Shown piece after piece: positions 44,434 to 52,959 of a stretch of DNA of 64,000 nucleotides. A program made the position numbers and the translations under genes. How positions within the stretch are numbered: the first letter of the stretch is position 1; every line of letters begins with the position of its first letter. The stretch spans positions 9,061 through 73,060 of the forward strand of contig JAEXRM010000045.1 of NCBI GenBank assembly GCA_023440865.1. Reading direction: 5' to 3'. Below the pieces are notes generated by a model that saw nothing but the letters and a program-made list of their open reading frames with translations, was not told the origin of the DNA and made no database searches. The DNA comes from Bacillota bacterium. GTDB taxonomy: Bacteria; Bacillota; Clostridia; DSM-8532.

Positions 44434-45102
44434 TCATGATCCATTTTGTCCCGCGTTCATCAGCCGGTTCACCAGCCGATTCACCGCGTCCAGGGTCGCC
44501 GCAATGATCGCGTTGTAATCTCCATCACGCACAATGGACGAACCAAGCAACACCTGATCCTCTCCCTTGTCGTTGTAGCTGACGGCTACACTGTAGGAAT
44601 CCTGCCCCGCGATGCGCAGCTTCTGGATATCGATCACGTCAAAGACGCAATCGAGCGTCAGGAATTCGTGAAGCGCTGCGATACAAGCGCGTGCCGCGGC
44701 GAGATTACGACTCGGTGCCGTGTTCATGCCGACGGACGATCCCCTCGCAGTGCGGTCGACTCCGGCGAGTGTGACGGACATGGTGACCTTGTTCCCAGCC
44801 CATGAAACGTCGAAGTCGTTGATCTTCAACCGGATGCCAATCTCAAGCATGGAATCGTCAGCGATCTGTGCGACGCTGATGATGCGGTGCTCGAGATTCA
44901 TGTTGAAGGTTGTGGCCGCAAGTGACTGAACATCCCGAACGATTTGCTTGGGAGAACGATGAAAGTTTGCAAGAATGTGAATTTCCGTGATGTCGCCTCT
45001 TGCATCGGCGACCACTTTCGTGAGAATGACGCCGGCGAGACGATTGATCATTTTCTCAAGTTCAACCGCATTGAACTTCTGTACAGTTGCCTCTTTTATC
45101 AT
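44434..45102 (-). CDS. Conserved hypothetical protein with EIHILA/RSPKQIVRDVQ motif
   Basis: 222 soluble residues with no signal peptide or membrane helix. The N-terminal half reads VADARGDITEIHILANFHRSP then KQIVRDVQSLAATTFNMNLEHRIISVAQI; the C-terminal half has alternating strands and two helices. I recall similar EIHVLA...PKQIVRDIES proteins near HD-GYP genes in other Clostridia, but cannot name a family or function. GTG 45111 is in frame; ATG 45102 is better spaced from GGGGTG. It has its own promoter and lies upstream of, and parallel to, the peptide operon. Confidence 0.75.
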   Translation of the reverse strand: MIKEATVQKFNAVELEKMINRLAGVILTKVVADARGDITEIHILANFHRSPKQIVRDVQSLAATTFNMNLEHRIISVAQIADDSMLEIGIRLKINDFDVSWAGNKVTMSVTLAGVDRTARGSSVGMNTAPSRNLAAARACIAALHEFLTLDCVFDVIDIQKLRIAGQDSYSVAVSYNDKGEDQVLLGSSIVRDGDYNAIIAATLDAVNRLVNRLMNAGQNGS

Positions 45103-45132
45103 TCGTAACACCCCGTCAGGAGCAATGGGAGA

Positions 45133-45147
45133 GTGGAATCATTCCAC
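45133..45147. promoter_or_regulatory. 15-base perfect palindrome, candidate operator
   Basis: GTGGAAT-C-ATTCCAC lies about 20-35 bases downstream of the predicted start of the 44434-45102 gene and 31 bases before its ATG, a typical position for an operator. Confidence 0.5.
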
Positions 45148-45175
45148 GACTCCATGTTCATGGATTGATGGTTTT

Positions 45176-45203
45176 ATTATACATGGTTTATGACATTCGA
45201 CAA
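45176..45203 (-). promoter_or_regulatory. Promoter of the EIHILA-type gene
   Basis: On the minus strand TATAAT (45176-45181) is preceded, 16 bases upstream, by TTGTCG (45198-45203). Transcription would start near 45169. The remainder of the 562-base gap to rpmE (45103-45664) holds a start-less open frame and the rpmE promoter. Confidence 0.55.
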
Positions 45204-45552
45204 CACGGATTCGACTTTTCTAACGCAAAGACATGAAAATGTAACAGTATTCGTGTGATTCCTTTCTGGAACAACGAAAAGCGTTGCGTGCAAAAGGGGA
45301 AGAAGAAAAAAACTCCATGGAAATGGAGCACATGGTATCCAATACCAACATGTCTTATTCGATGATAATGACGGAATACGTAAACAGATCGCGAACGCCC
45401 GAACGGAACGCTACATTCTTTCGGTCATGCAGACTCGTTCGTACGAATCTGTTGAATATCCTGATGGTGCGGTGTTTATCCAGTGTTTGGAACCAGGGAT
45501 GCTTGCCGGTTCCCTGCCAGCGCAACATGACGGTCACAGCTTCATTTGGATC

Positions 45553-45581
45553 TTGCCAAGACATGGCGCCTATGATATAGT
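45553..45581 (+). promoter_or_regulatory. Promoter of rpmE
   Basis: TTGCCA (45553-45558) and TATAGT (45576-45581) are spaced by 17 bases, about 80 bases before the rpmE ATG. Confidence 0.7.
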
Positions 45582-45664
45582 TAATGCCGACGCTTTGCAG
45601 GACAATACATGGCTTTTCATGTTTGGCATACGGAAAGCGCGACACGAAAAGCGAGGTGAAAATC

Positions 45665-45865
45665 ATGCAGGAAGGAATTCATCCGAAGTACGGCACGGCA
45701 ACCGTGCGCTGTGCATGCGGTGAGACCTGGGAGACCGGTTCCACGAAGAAGGACCTTCACGTCGAAATCTGTTCCCAGTGCCATCCGTTCTACACCGGCA
45801 AGCAGAAGCTGGCCGACACGGGCGGACGCGTTGACAAGTTCAAGAAGAAGTACGGCATGAAGTAA
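45665..45865 (+). CDS. rpmE: 50S ribosomal protein L31, zinc-binding type
   Basis: 66 residues, MQEGIHPKYGTATVRCACGE at the start. C16, C18, C36 and C39 give the zinc-containing (RpmE, not RpmE2) form. GAGGTG precedes ATG 45665. rpmE often follows rho directly; here they are separated by about 3.9 kb holding the HD-GYP module. Confidence 0.97.
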   Translation: MQEGIHPKYGTATVRCACGETWETGSTKKDLHVEICSQCHPFYTGKQKLADTGGRVDKFKKKYGMK

Positions 45866-45890
45866 ACCGGGATTCATCCCGGTTTCTTTT
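45864..45890 (+). terminator. Terminator of rpmE
   Basis: AAACCGGGA pairs with TCCCGGTTT around TTCA and is followed by CTTTT. It starts within the stop codon. Confidence 0.88.
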
Positions 45891-46159
45891 CCGGTGGTTC
45901 GCTGGTTATGGTGCATGCCATGCTGGATTGGACATTCCCGGTTAGAACTTCCCCAGCCTACTGGAACCGGCTATACTTGATCTGTGAGCACAGATCGGGA
46001 TGGCCGGTTTTCTTCTTTGTTCGAACAGCCACCTGTGGCAGTTTGCGCTGCAACATCGTCACCCGCCCATCCACACGACCGCCCTGTTCCATCACAAGAG
46101 ACTCGACGGAATCATTGTTTTCATCATGTTACCGGTTCCCGCCAGGAGGCTGCCAATCC

Positions 46160-47068
46160 ATGAGCGATACCATGAAGCTTCGGTTGAAACCCTTTGTCCT
46201 CATTTTTTTCGGATGTGCCATCATGACCCTCGGCATGAACCTGTTCCTGATTCCTTTCAAGCTGGCTCCAGGTGGGGTGTCCGGTCTTGCAACAGTCCTG
46301 TACTATGTCAGCGGGAACCGGATTCCCGTCGGCGTGCTGATGCTGGCCATGAACATCCCGCTGTTTCTGCTGGGATGGCGGACGAAGGGCAGGGGATTCA
46401 TGCTGCGTTCCCTGTTCGGCACCATCGTGCTGTCGCTTCAGATCGATCTGTCGGCGCCCTTTACCGACAGGCTCATCAAGGAGTCGTTCGTGCAGCTCGA
46501 TGCCACGATGGCCACCCCCGATCTGCTGCTCTACTCGCTCGCCGGCGGTCTGATCCTCGGTATCGGTCTGGCGATCGTGCTCAAGGAGGACGCAACGACG
46601 GGTGGAACGGACATGGCGGCCGCTATCATCCGCAAGTTCATGCCGCACCTTTCGATCGGAACCTTCCTGCTGTTTCTGGATGTCCTGGTGGTCGTGTTCG
46701 CCACATTCGCCTTCCACAGCATCAAGCTCGGCCTTTATGCCTCCGTGTCGCTGTATGTTTCCAGCAAGACCATCGACGCCTTTCTTGAGGGCATCAATTT
46801 CGCCAAGACGCTGACTATCATTTCGGACCAGTCCTCCAAAATTGCGGACCGGCTCATGAACGAGATCGGCCGGGGTGTGACCGGCCTCAACGGCAAGGGC
46901 ATGTACAGCGGCCGTGACAAAACCGTCCTGATGTGCGTCGTCAAGCGCGATGAGATCACCCAGGTGCTGCAGGTGGTCCGCGAATGCGATCCGCTGGCCT
47001 TCGTGCTGCTCAACGACACCCGCGAGGTGCTCGGCGAGGGCTTTGTGCCGATCATTCCCCCAAAGTGA
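46160..47068 (+). CDS. YitT-family membrane protein with DUF2179 domain
   Basis: 302 residues: five to six membrane helices (about 12-200) with the family motifs NLFLIPFKLAPGGVSGLA and KEDATTGGTDMAA, then a cytoplasmic DUF2179 domain (about 218-300) ending with a VLGEGFxPI-type tail. The function of YitT proteins is not established; transport has been suggested. AGGAGG precedes ATG 46160; the frame upstream lacks a ribosome site. Confidence 0.9.
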   Translation: MSDTMKLRLKPFVLIFFGCAIMTLGMNLFLIPFKLAPGGVSGLATVLYYVSGNRIPVGVLMLAMNIPLFLLGWRTKGRGFMLRSLFGTIVLSLQIDLSAPFTDRLIKESFVQLDATMATPDLLLYSLAGGLILGIGLAIVLKEDATTGGTDMAAAIIRKFMPHLSIGTFLLFLDVLVVVFATFAFHSIKLGLYASVSLYVSSKTIDAFLEGINFAKTLTIISDQSSKIADRLMNEIGRGVTGLNGKGMYSGRDKTVLMCVVKRDEITQVLQVVRECDPLAFVLLNDTREVLGEGFVPIIPPK

Positions 47069-47299
47069 ACAGCGCCCGTTGGCTGCCGTTGCCGGATCGA
47101 ACCGACCACCGGCCGCGTTCCTGCGCGAAGCCTCGTGCCAATCGCGATATCCATCCAGGCCGAGCTCCCGCGCGCCCAACCGAACTTGTATGCCTCCGAT
47201 CGCTTGAAAGCTTAGACTTGTACGGTTTTCAGCCGGGCGAAAATGTGATACGCTTGTGTATGGATGCTGCTTGGAACAACAGAGTGAAGGAGTGCAACA

Positions 47300-48136
47300 A
47301 TGAACGCAGAAACAACCACCGCCCTTATGAAGACTGCGACGCACATCAGGAAAAGTGTCGTCGAAGCGGTCACCGCTGCCGGCAGCGGCCATCCGGGCGG
47401 CTCCCTCTCCATCGCGGACATCATGACCTACCTGTATTTCCGCGAGATGCGCATTGATCCCGCGAATCCGCATAATCCCGACCGCGACCGCTTCGTCATG
47501 TCCAAGGGACACTGTTCGCCCGCGTTGTACGCGACACTGGCGGAACGCGGCTACTTCCCGAAGGCGGACCTGTTGGGCTTCCGTCAGGCATCCAGTTACC
47601 TGGAAGGCCATCCGAACATGAACAAGGTGCCCGGTGTCGACATGTCCACCGGTTCGCTCGGTCAGGGCATCTCCGCCGCGGTCGGCATGTCCATCGCCGG
47701 GAAAATCGACCAGAAGGACTATCGCGTCTATGTCATGCTGGGCGACGGCGAGCTCGATGAGGGCGAAGTGTGGGAGGCCACGATGAGCGCCGCCCACTAC
47801 AAGCTCGACAACCTCACGGCCTTCGTTGACTGGAATGGCCTGCAGATCGACGGCGACATCAAGAAAGTCATGAATCCGGAGCCCATCGCCGACAAGTTCA
47901 AGGCGTTCAACTGGAATGTCATCGTCATCGACGGCCATGATCTCGCCCAAATCGATTCCGCCGTGCAGGCCGCAAAGGCCCACAAGGGCGCGCCGACTGT
48001 CATCGTGTCCCGCTGCGTCAAGGGAAAGGGCGTCTCCTTCATGGAGAACCAGGCTTCCTGGCATGGCACGGCACCCAAGAAGGAGCAGCGCGATCAGGCG
48101 ATCGCGGAGCTGGATGCTTTTCTGGCAACGCTCTGA
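47300..48136 (+). CDS. Transketolase, N-terminal (TPP-binding) subunit
   Basis: 278 residues covering the thiamine-diphosphate domain of transketolase, split from the rest as in many anaerobes. SGHPGGSLSIADI, GSLGQGISAAVGMSI and GDGELDEGEVWEA are the diagnostic motifs. With the next gene it should move two-carbon ketol units in the non-oxidative pentose phosphate pathway. AAGGAG precedes ATG 47300. Confidence 0.96.
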   Translation: MNAETTTALMKTATHIRKSVVEAVTAAGSGHPGGSLSIADIMTYLYFREMRIDPANPHNPDRDRFVMSKGHCSPALYATLAERGYFPKADLLGFRQASSYLEGHPNMNKVPGVDMSTGSLGQGISAAVGMSIAGKIDQKDYRVYVMLGDGELDEGEVWEATMSAAHYKLDNLTAFVDWNGLQIDGDIKKVMNPEPIADKFKAFNWNVIVIDGHDLAQIDSAVQAAKAHKGAPTVIVSRCVKGKGVSFMENQASWHGTAPKKEQRDQAIAELDAFLATL

Positions 48137-48238
48137 GTCGGAACGCACATACCGGATGTCCACCGTGCCGTCCCGGACGGCAACCGGACATTTGTGACGG
48201 ATCACAGCATGGCGGCGACGACCGCCCGGAGGATGACA

Positions 48239-49180
48239 ATGGCTGACAAGATCGCCACCCGCGTGGCATATGGCACGGCACTGGCCGAAATCGGCGCGAA
48301 CGAGAACATCGTGGTGCTCGATGCCGACCTTTCCAAGTCCACCCGCACCGACCTGTTCCAGAAGAAGTACCCGGAACGCCACTTCAACATGGGCATCGCC
48401 GAAGGCAACATGATGGCGGTCGCAGCCGGCATGGCCGCCTGCGGCAAGACGGTCTTCGCCAGCACGTTCGCGATCTTCGCGGCGGGGCGCGCGTTCGACC
48501 AGATCCGCAACTCCATCGGCTATCCCGCCCTGAACGTCAAGGTATGCGCCACCCATGCCGGCATCACCGTCGGCGAGGATGGCGCTTCCCACCAGGCCAT
48601 CGAGGACATCGCCCTCATGCGTTCCATCCCGGGCATGACCGTCATCAGCCCGTGCGACGGTCCGTCCACGGCGGCGCTGGTCAAGGCGGCCGCGGAGATG
48701 AAGGGCCCGGTCTATATGCGTCTGGGCCGCCTCGACGTGCCGGTGCTGCATGGGGAGGATACGAAATTCGAAATCGGCAAGGCCGTACAGCTGCGGGAAG
48801 GAACCGACATCACCCTCATCGCCAACGGCCTGATGGTCGCAGCTTCCCTCGAGGCGGCTGAAAAGCTCGCAGCGGAAGGTGTTTCCGCCCGCGTCATCGA
48901 CATCCACACCATCAAGCCCATCGATCGGGATGCCATCCTCAAGGCCGCCCGTGAAACCGGCGCCATCGTCACCGCCGAGGAACACAACGTGGTTGCCGGT
49001 TTTGGCAGTGCCGTCGCCGAAGTGGTGGTCACCGGTTTCCCGGTGCCCATGGGCATGGTCGGCGTCAACGACATCTTCGGCAAGTCCGGCAAGCCCGCCG
49101 ACCTCATCCTGAAGTACGGCCTGACGGCCGATGCCGTCGTCGAGAAGGCGAAGGCCGTGCTCGCCATGAAGCAGGGTTGA
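48239..49180 (+). CDS. Transketolase, C-terminal subunit
   Basis: 313 residues: the pyrimidine-binding domain (LDADLSKSTRT, NMGIAEGNMMAVAAG, GITVGEDGASHQAIED) plus the C-terminal transketolase domain (VIDIHTIKPID, TAEEHNVVAGFGSA). It completes the active enzyme with the upstream subunit. In-frame ATGs lie at 48233 and earlier; GGAGG at 48228-48232 best suits ATG 48239. Confidence 0.96.
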   Translation: MADKIATRVAYGTALAEIGANENIVVLDADLSKSTRTDLFQKKYPERHFNMGIAEGNMMAVAAGMAACGKTVFASTFAIFAAGRAFDQIRNSIGYPALNVKVCATHAGITVGEDGASHQAIEDIALMRSIPGMTVISPCDGPSTAALVKAAAEMKGPVYMRLGRLDVPVLHGEDTKFEIGKAVQLREGTDITLIANGLMVAASLEAAEKLAAEGVSARVIDIHTIKPIDRDAILKAARETGAIVTAEEHNVVAGFGSAVAEVVVTGFPVPMGMVGVNDIFGKSGKPADLILKYGLTADAVVEKAKAVLAMKQG

Positions 49181-49276
49181 GCAGGCGCCGCCTCCGCAAG
49201 CCGAGTCGGTCGGATCGGCACATGGCGATCTGAACCAGAGTTGGCGGCTTGAATCAGATGCACGATCCATGCAAGC

Positions 49277-49318
49277 AAAAGCGGGTGTCTGTCTTGATGA
49301 CAGGCACCCGCTTTGTGA
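49277..49318. terminator. Bidirectional terminator between transketolase and the GNAT gene
   Basis: AAAGCGGGTGTCTGTC (49278-49293) pairs with GACAGGCACCCGCTTT (49299-49314), with one mismatch. A-rich and T-rich ends serve both strands. Confidence 0.85.
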
Positions 49319-49358
49319 TGGTGCATCCGGCGCGCGTTTTGCCATCGCGCGGAGTCAA

Positions 49359-49829
49359 TCAGGCATACTCCTTGACCATGCGGGCCCGCAGATACCCGCG
49401 GTCGGTCTCGATCGCCTCGGTGTGAAAGCCGCGCCCGTAATAAAAACGGACAAGCGCGAGATGCCGCGATGCGGTATGGAGAGAGACACGTTCGACACCG
49501 TTGGCGCAGAGGTACTTGTCCACCACGTTCATCAACGATTTGCCGATGCCGAGATTGCGGGCGTCGCTCGATACGGCGAAGCGGCTCAGATAGGCCCGTG
49601 TGCCGGTGATCTCAAGCCGCACCGTGCCGACGATGCCGCCATCGATCTCGGCGACATAGACAGGTTTCTCCTGGATCTGCCGCCAGACGTCGGCCTCTGT
49701 TTCCGTCAGGGCTTCCAGACTCTTCTGCCCCGTCACCTCGGCATAGTCGCGGAACGCATGCTGCAGGATGGCATGTACGGCCGGTGCGTCGGCGGGTTCC
49801 GCGCGGCGGATGATGAAACTGTATTGCAT
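49359..49829 (-). CDS. GNAT-family N-acetyltransferase
   Basis: 156 residues with the acetyl-CoA-binding motif A in LSRFAVSSDARNLGIGKSLM and a C-terminal RFYYGRGFHTEAIE. The acceptor is unknown. It is 41 bases downstream of argF in the same direction, which makes an arginine-linked acceptor such as glutamate conceivable, but nothing in the sequence proves it. AAGGGAG precedes ATG 49829. Confidence 0.85.
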   Translation of the reverse strand: MQYSFIIRRAEPADAPAVHAILQHAFRDYAEVTGQKSLEALTETEADVWRQIQEKPVYVAEIDGGIVGTVRLEITGTRAYLSRFAVSSDARNLGIGKSLMNVVDKYLCANGVERVSLHTASRHLALVRFYYGRGFHTEAIETDRGYLRARMVKEYA

Positions 49830-49870
49830 GCGGATCTCCCTTCCGGTGGCAGGCGGTTCTTGGCGCCGTT

Positions 49871-50791
49871 TCAGCCCAGCAGCCTGACCATGACTGCCTT
49901 CTGGGCATGCAGGCGGTTTTCTGCCTCATCGAACACAACAGACTGCGGTCCGTCGATGACGTCCTCGGACACCTCGTACCCGCGATAGGCCGGCAGACAG
50001 TGCATGAAGATCGCATCGGGCTTTGCCATGGCCATGAGGGCCGCATTCACCTGGAAGCCGTCAAACTGCGTGACCCGTTCGGCCTTCTCCGCTTCCTGCC
50101 CCATGCTCACCCACGTGTCGGTGTATACCACATCGGCACCAAGGACCGCCTCGGCCGCTGATTGGGTCAGTGTGACCGAGCCGCCCGCGGACTGGGCCGC
50201 CGACTGCGCGCAGCGGACACTTGCGGCATCGGGCTCGAAACCCATGGGGAAGGCGACCGCGATGTGCATGCCCATTTTGGCGCACCCGATGAGCAGCGAG
50301 TTGGCGACGTTGTTCCCATCGCCGACATAGGCGAGCTTGAGGCCGGCCAGCGTTCCCTTGTGCTCGCGGATGGTCTGCAGATCGGCCAGAATCTGGCACG
50401 GGTGCTGCAGATCCGTCAGTCCGTTGATGATCGGTATGGAGCCATAGCGGGCAAGGTCTTCGACGTCGGACTGCTTGAAGGTGCGGATCATGATGCCGTC
50501 GAGATAACGCGACAGCGTCTTGGCCGTGTCGGCTACCGTTTCACCACGACCTAGCTGGATGTCGTTGGCGCTCAGGAAAAGCGGATATCCGCCCAACTGC
50601 ACCATGCCGACTTCGAAAGAGACGCGTGTGCGGGTGGACGACTTGGTGAAGATCAGTCCCAGGGTCTTTCCCTGCAACAGATGGTTGTGCGGAATGCCGT
50701 TGCGCAGCTCGGACTTGAGCCGGTCGGCCATGTCGAGGGTTTCCCCGATCGCCTCGGGTGTCCATTCACTCAAACAAAGAAGGTGCTTCAT
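49871..50791 (-). CDS. argF: Ornithine carbamoyltransferase
   Basis: 306 residues forming citrulline from ornithine and carbamoyl phosphate. STRTR (52-56), HPCQ (130-133), SMG (229-231) and HCLP (264-267) are all intact and mark ornithine, not aspartate, specificity. ATG 50791 follows GAGGTGG; the frame continues upstream to 50887 over the leader. The ARG box at the promoter argues for the biosynthetic rather than catabolic isoform. Confidence 0.96.
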   Translation of the reverse strand: MKHLLCLSEWTPEAIGETLDMADRLKSELRNGIPHNHLLQGKTLGLIFTKSSTRTRVSFEVGMVQLGGYPLFLSANDIQLGRGETVADTAKTLSRYLDGIMIRTFKQSDVEDLARYGSIPIINGLTDLQHPCQILADLQTIREHKGTLAGLKLAYVGDGNNVANSLLIGCAKMGMHIAVAFPMGFEPDAASVRCAQSAAQSAGGSVTLTQSAAEAVLGADVVYTDTWVSMGQEAEKAERVTQFDGFQVNAALMAMAKPDAIFMHCLPAYRGYEVSEDVIDGPQSVVFDEAENRLHAQKAVMVRLLG

Positions 50792-50878
50792 GTTGCCACC
50801 TCGCTTCCGGTGTGTCGTGACAAACGCTTCGCGCAGGGCGGTTTGTCGGTTGCCCATGGAGAAGGAAGAATGTGCATG

Positions 50879-50908
50879 ATTATACAACTAGATGAATAAA
50901 AATGCAAC
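50879..50908 (-). promoter_or_regulatory. argF promoter overlapped by an ARG box
   Basis: On the minus strand TTGCAT (50902-50907) and TATAAT (50879-50884) have a 17-base spacer. The plus-strand sequence ATGAATAAAAATGCAA (50892-50907) matches the core of the Bacillus ArgR/AhrC operator consensus, with 16 of 18 positions over 50891-50908. It covers the -35, so ArgR with arginine should repress argF. Confidence 0.8.
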
Positions 50909-50993
50909 ATAGACTTTTCCGTTGCCTCCAAACCGGAATGACTTGTGAAAACCGCCCGGGAAGCCGATATGTAATCCGGATGCGGGGGGCCGG

Positions 50994-51023
50994 TTGGTTG
51001 CGCGGGCCCGCCTGTGGTATCAT
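50994..51023 (+). promoter_or_regulatory. Possible motAB promoter
   Basis: TTGGTT (50994-50999) and TATCAT (51018-51023) with an 18-base spacer and an extended TGG before the -10. A sigma-D-type motility promoter was looked for and not seen. Confidence 0.4.
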
Positions 51024-51083
51024 CGAATCAGAAGCGAATGAGAATTCCGCTCTTCGGGTGGCGGGGAAACCGGGGTTTCGGGT

Positions 51084-51881
51084 ATGGACATTGCATCAAT
51101 CATCGGCTTGATCGGCGGCATCGGCGTGCTGATCTACGGCATGGCCAGCGGTGGCGATCTGGGAGCGTTCTTCGACCCTCCATCCATCGTCATGACCATC
51201 GGTGGTGGTCTGGTTTCCACTATCCTCAGCGTTTCACTCGAAGAGTTCCTGTCCCTGCCCAAGGCATTCCCACTCCTGCTCAAAACCAAACAGGCCAACC
51301 CGTTCGATCTCATCAAGTCGCTCGTCGACCTGAGCCAGAAAGCCCGCCGCGAAGGTCTGCTGGCCTTGGAATCCGCAGGGGAGAGCATCAATGACGACTT
51401 CATGAAGAAGGCGATGGAACTGGTTGTGGACGGTGTCGAGGCCGACATCATCCGCGAGTCGTTGACACTGGAGCTCGACAACATGGCCATCCGCCACAAG
51501 TCGATGATCGGCATCTTCAAGACGATGGCATCCTTTTTCCCCGCATGGGGCATGATCGGTACCCTGGTCGGTCTTGTCATCCTGCTAGGCTCGCTCGATG
51601 ATCCGTCGAAGATCGGACCTGCCATGGCCGTTGCCCTCATCACGACGTTCTATGGGTCCGTCATGGCGAACTTCATCGCGACGCCCATCGCGAACAAGCT
51701 TGGCGCGAAGAGCTCCGAGGAAATCCGGCTCAAGGAGATGATGATCGAGGGCATACTGGGCATCCAGGCCGGTGTGAATCCACGCATCATGGAGCACAAG
51801 CTCAAGACCTTCCTGTCGCCCGCGCAGAAGAAGCAGTACGAAACCCTGCAGAATGCCGGAGAAAGGAATGCGGAGGCATGA
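51084..51881 (+). CDS. motA: Flagellar stator protein MotA
   Basis: 265 residues with four membrane helices (about 2-20, 30-48, 150-170, 185-205) and a long cytoplasmic loop containing LVDGVEADIIRESLTLE. PAWGMIGTLVGLV in helix 3 carries the conserved proline. With MotB it forms the ion-conducting stator. Translation from ATG 51084 has only a modest G-rich site. Confidence 0.95.
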   Translation: MDIASIIGLIGGIGVLIYGMASGGDLGAFFDPPSIVMTIGGGLVSTILSVSLEEFLSLPKAFPLLLKTKQANPFDLIKSLVDLSQKARREGLLALESAGESINDDFMKKAMELVVDGVEADIIRESLTLELDNMAIRHKSMIGIFKTMASFFPAWGMIGTLVGLVILLGSLDDPSKIGPAMAVALITTFYGSVMANFIATPIANKLGAKSSEEIRLKEMMIEGILGIQAGVNPRIMEHKLKTFLSPAQKKQYETLQNAGERNAEA

Positions 51882-52045
51882 AATCGGCGCGGGACCGGAT
51901 GTCTGGAATGGCATGACCCAAACGGATCGAATGCAGGCAAACGCCCATTTCGCCGAAGGCCCCGCACGTGGGGGCTGACAGGACAAAATCGATGGCGCTG
52001 CGTTCGCAGCCTGAACGATGAATTGAAAGGACCGGAGGTGGTTCG

Positions 52046-52828
52046 ATGGCCAGAAAGGAAGATCCGCCGGCGGAGGGGCTGGCTGAGTGGTTTGGCACCT
52101 ACAGCGACCTCGTGACGTTGTTGCTTTGCTTTTTCGTGCTGCTGTTCTCCATGGCGACCATCGACGCGCAAAAATACGTGCAGATCGCCAACTCGCTGCG
52201 CAGCTCCTTCGTCAGCATCAGCGGCGGTGACATGCTGTTCACCAACAAGGGGCAGCAAATGATCTCGATCACCGGAGAGATGAATCCAAGCGACACCGGC
52301 GATCGTTCGGTCGACGCGCAGAAGTATGTCCAGAAGGCCGAGGAAATGGTCACCGACTCGCAGCAGCAGCAGGAGAACAAGAAGATCGCCGATGCGGCGA
52401 ACAAGATTCGCGACATCATTTCGGAAAAAGGACTCTCCGACAAGGTCGGTGTCGTGGAGGAGAAGGATTTTCTTTTGATCCGGCTCGACTCGGAGGTGTT
52501 TTTCCAATCGGGAAAGGCGGATATCCTGCAGGAAGGCAAGGAGGTGCTCGGCGCCATCTCCGATGTCGTCAACCAGCTTGAGAACAAGGACATCCTGGTG
52601 CAGGGCCATACGGACAACGTGCCGATCAAAACCGCGCAGTTCGACTCGAACTGGGAGCTTTCCACGGCACGAGCGACCAATGTCGTACGCTATATGGTCG
52701 ACAGCTTCGGCATCGACGCATCACGGCTGACCGCGACCGGGAACGGCGAGTTCCGTCCCGTTGCGGAGAACACGACGGCGGAAGGGCGGCAGAGGAACCG
52801 GCGCATCGAGATCCGCATCATGAGGTGA
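52046..52828 (+). CDS. motB: Flagellar stator protein MotB
   Basis: 260 residues: a single membrane helix with the proton-path aspartate D21 (YSDLVTLLLCFF), a plug and linker region, then an OmpA-like peptidoglycan-binding domain with FFQSGKADI, VQGHTDNVP and NRRIEIRI. GGAGG precedes ATG 52046. The motAB pair stands away from other flagellar genes. Confidence 0.95.
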   Translation: MARKEDPPAEGLAEWFGTYSDLVTLLLCFFVLLFSMATIDAQKYVQIANSLRSSFVSISGGDMLFTNKGQQMISITGEMNPSDTGDRSVDAQKYVQKAEEMVTDSQQQQENKKIADAANKIRDIISEKGLSDKVGVVEEKDFLLIRLDSEVFFQSGKADILQEGKEVLGAISDVVNQLENKDILVQGHTDNVPIKTAQFDSNWELSTARATNVVRYMVDSFGIDASRLTATGNGEFRPVAENTTAEGRQRNRRIEIRIMR

Positions 52829-52959
52829 GCCGCCTCGTCCGGGCTGCCGCCCCTTCTTCTTCCAGGATCGGGGATGACTTGCTTCACGCGGGCATTTTCG
52901 GTATCATGTGTATGCGCCGGACGGTCGGGTACCGTACGGAGAATACCAGGAGGTGGACC

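Noticed and set aside
46124..49345. 1073-codon open frame opposite yitT and the transketolase genes
   Set aside because: Histidine- and aspartate-rich shadow translation crossing three real genes and their terminator; no start signal.
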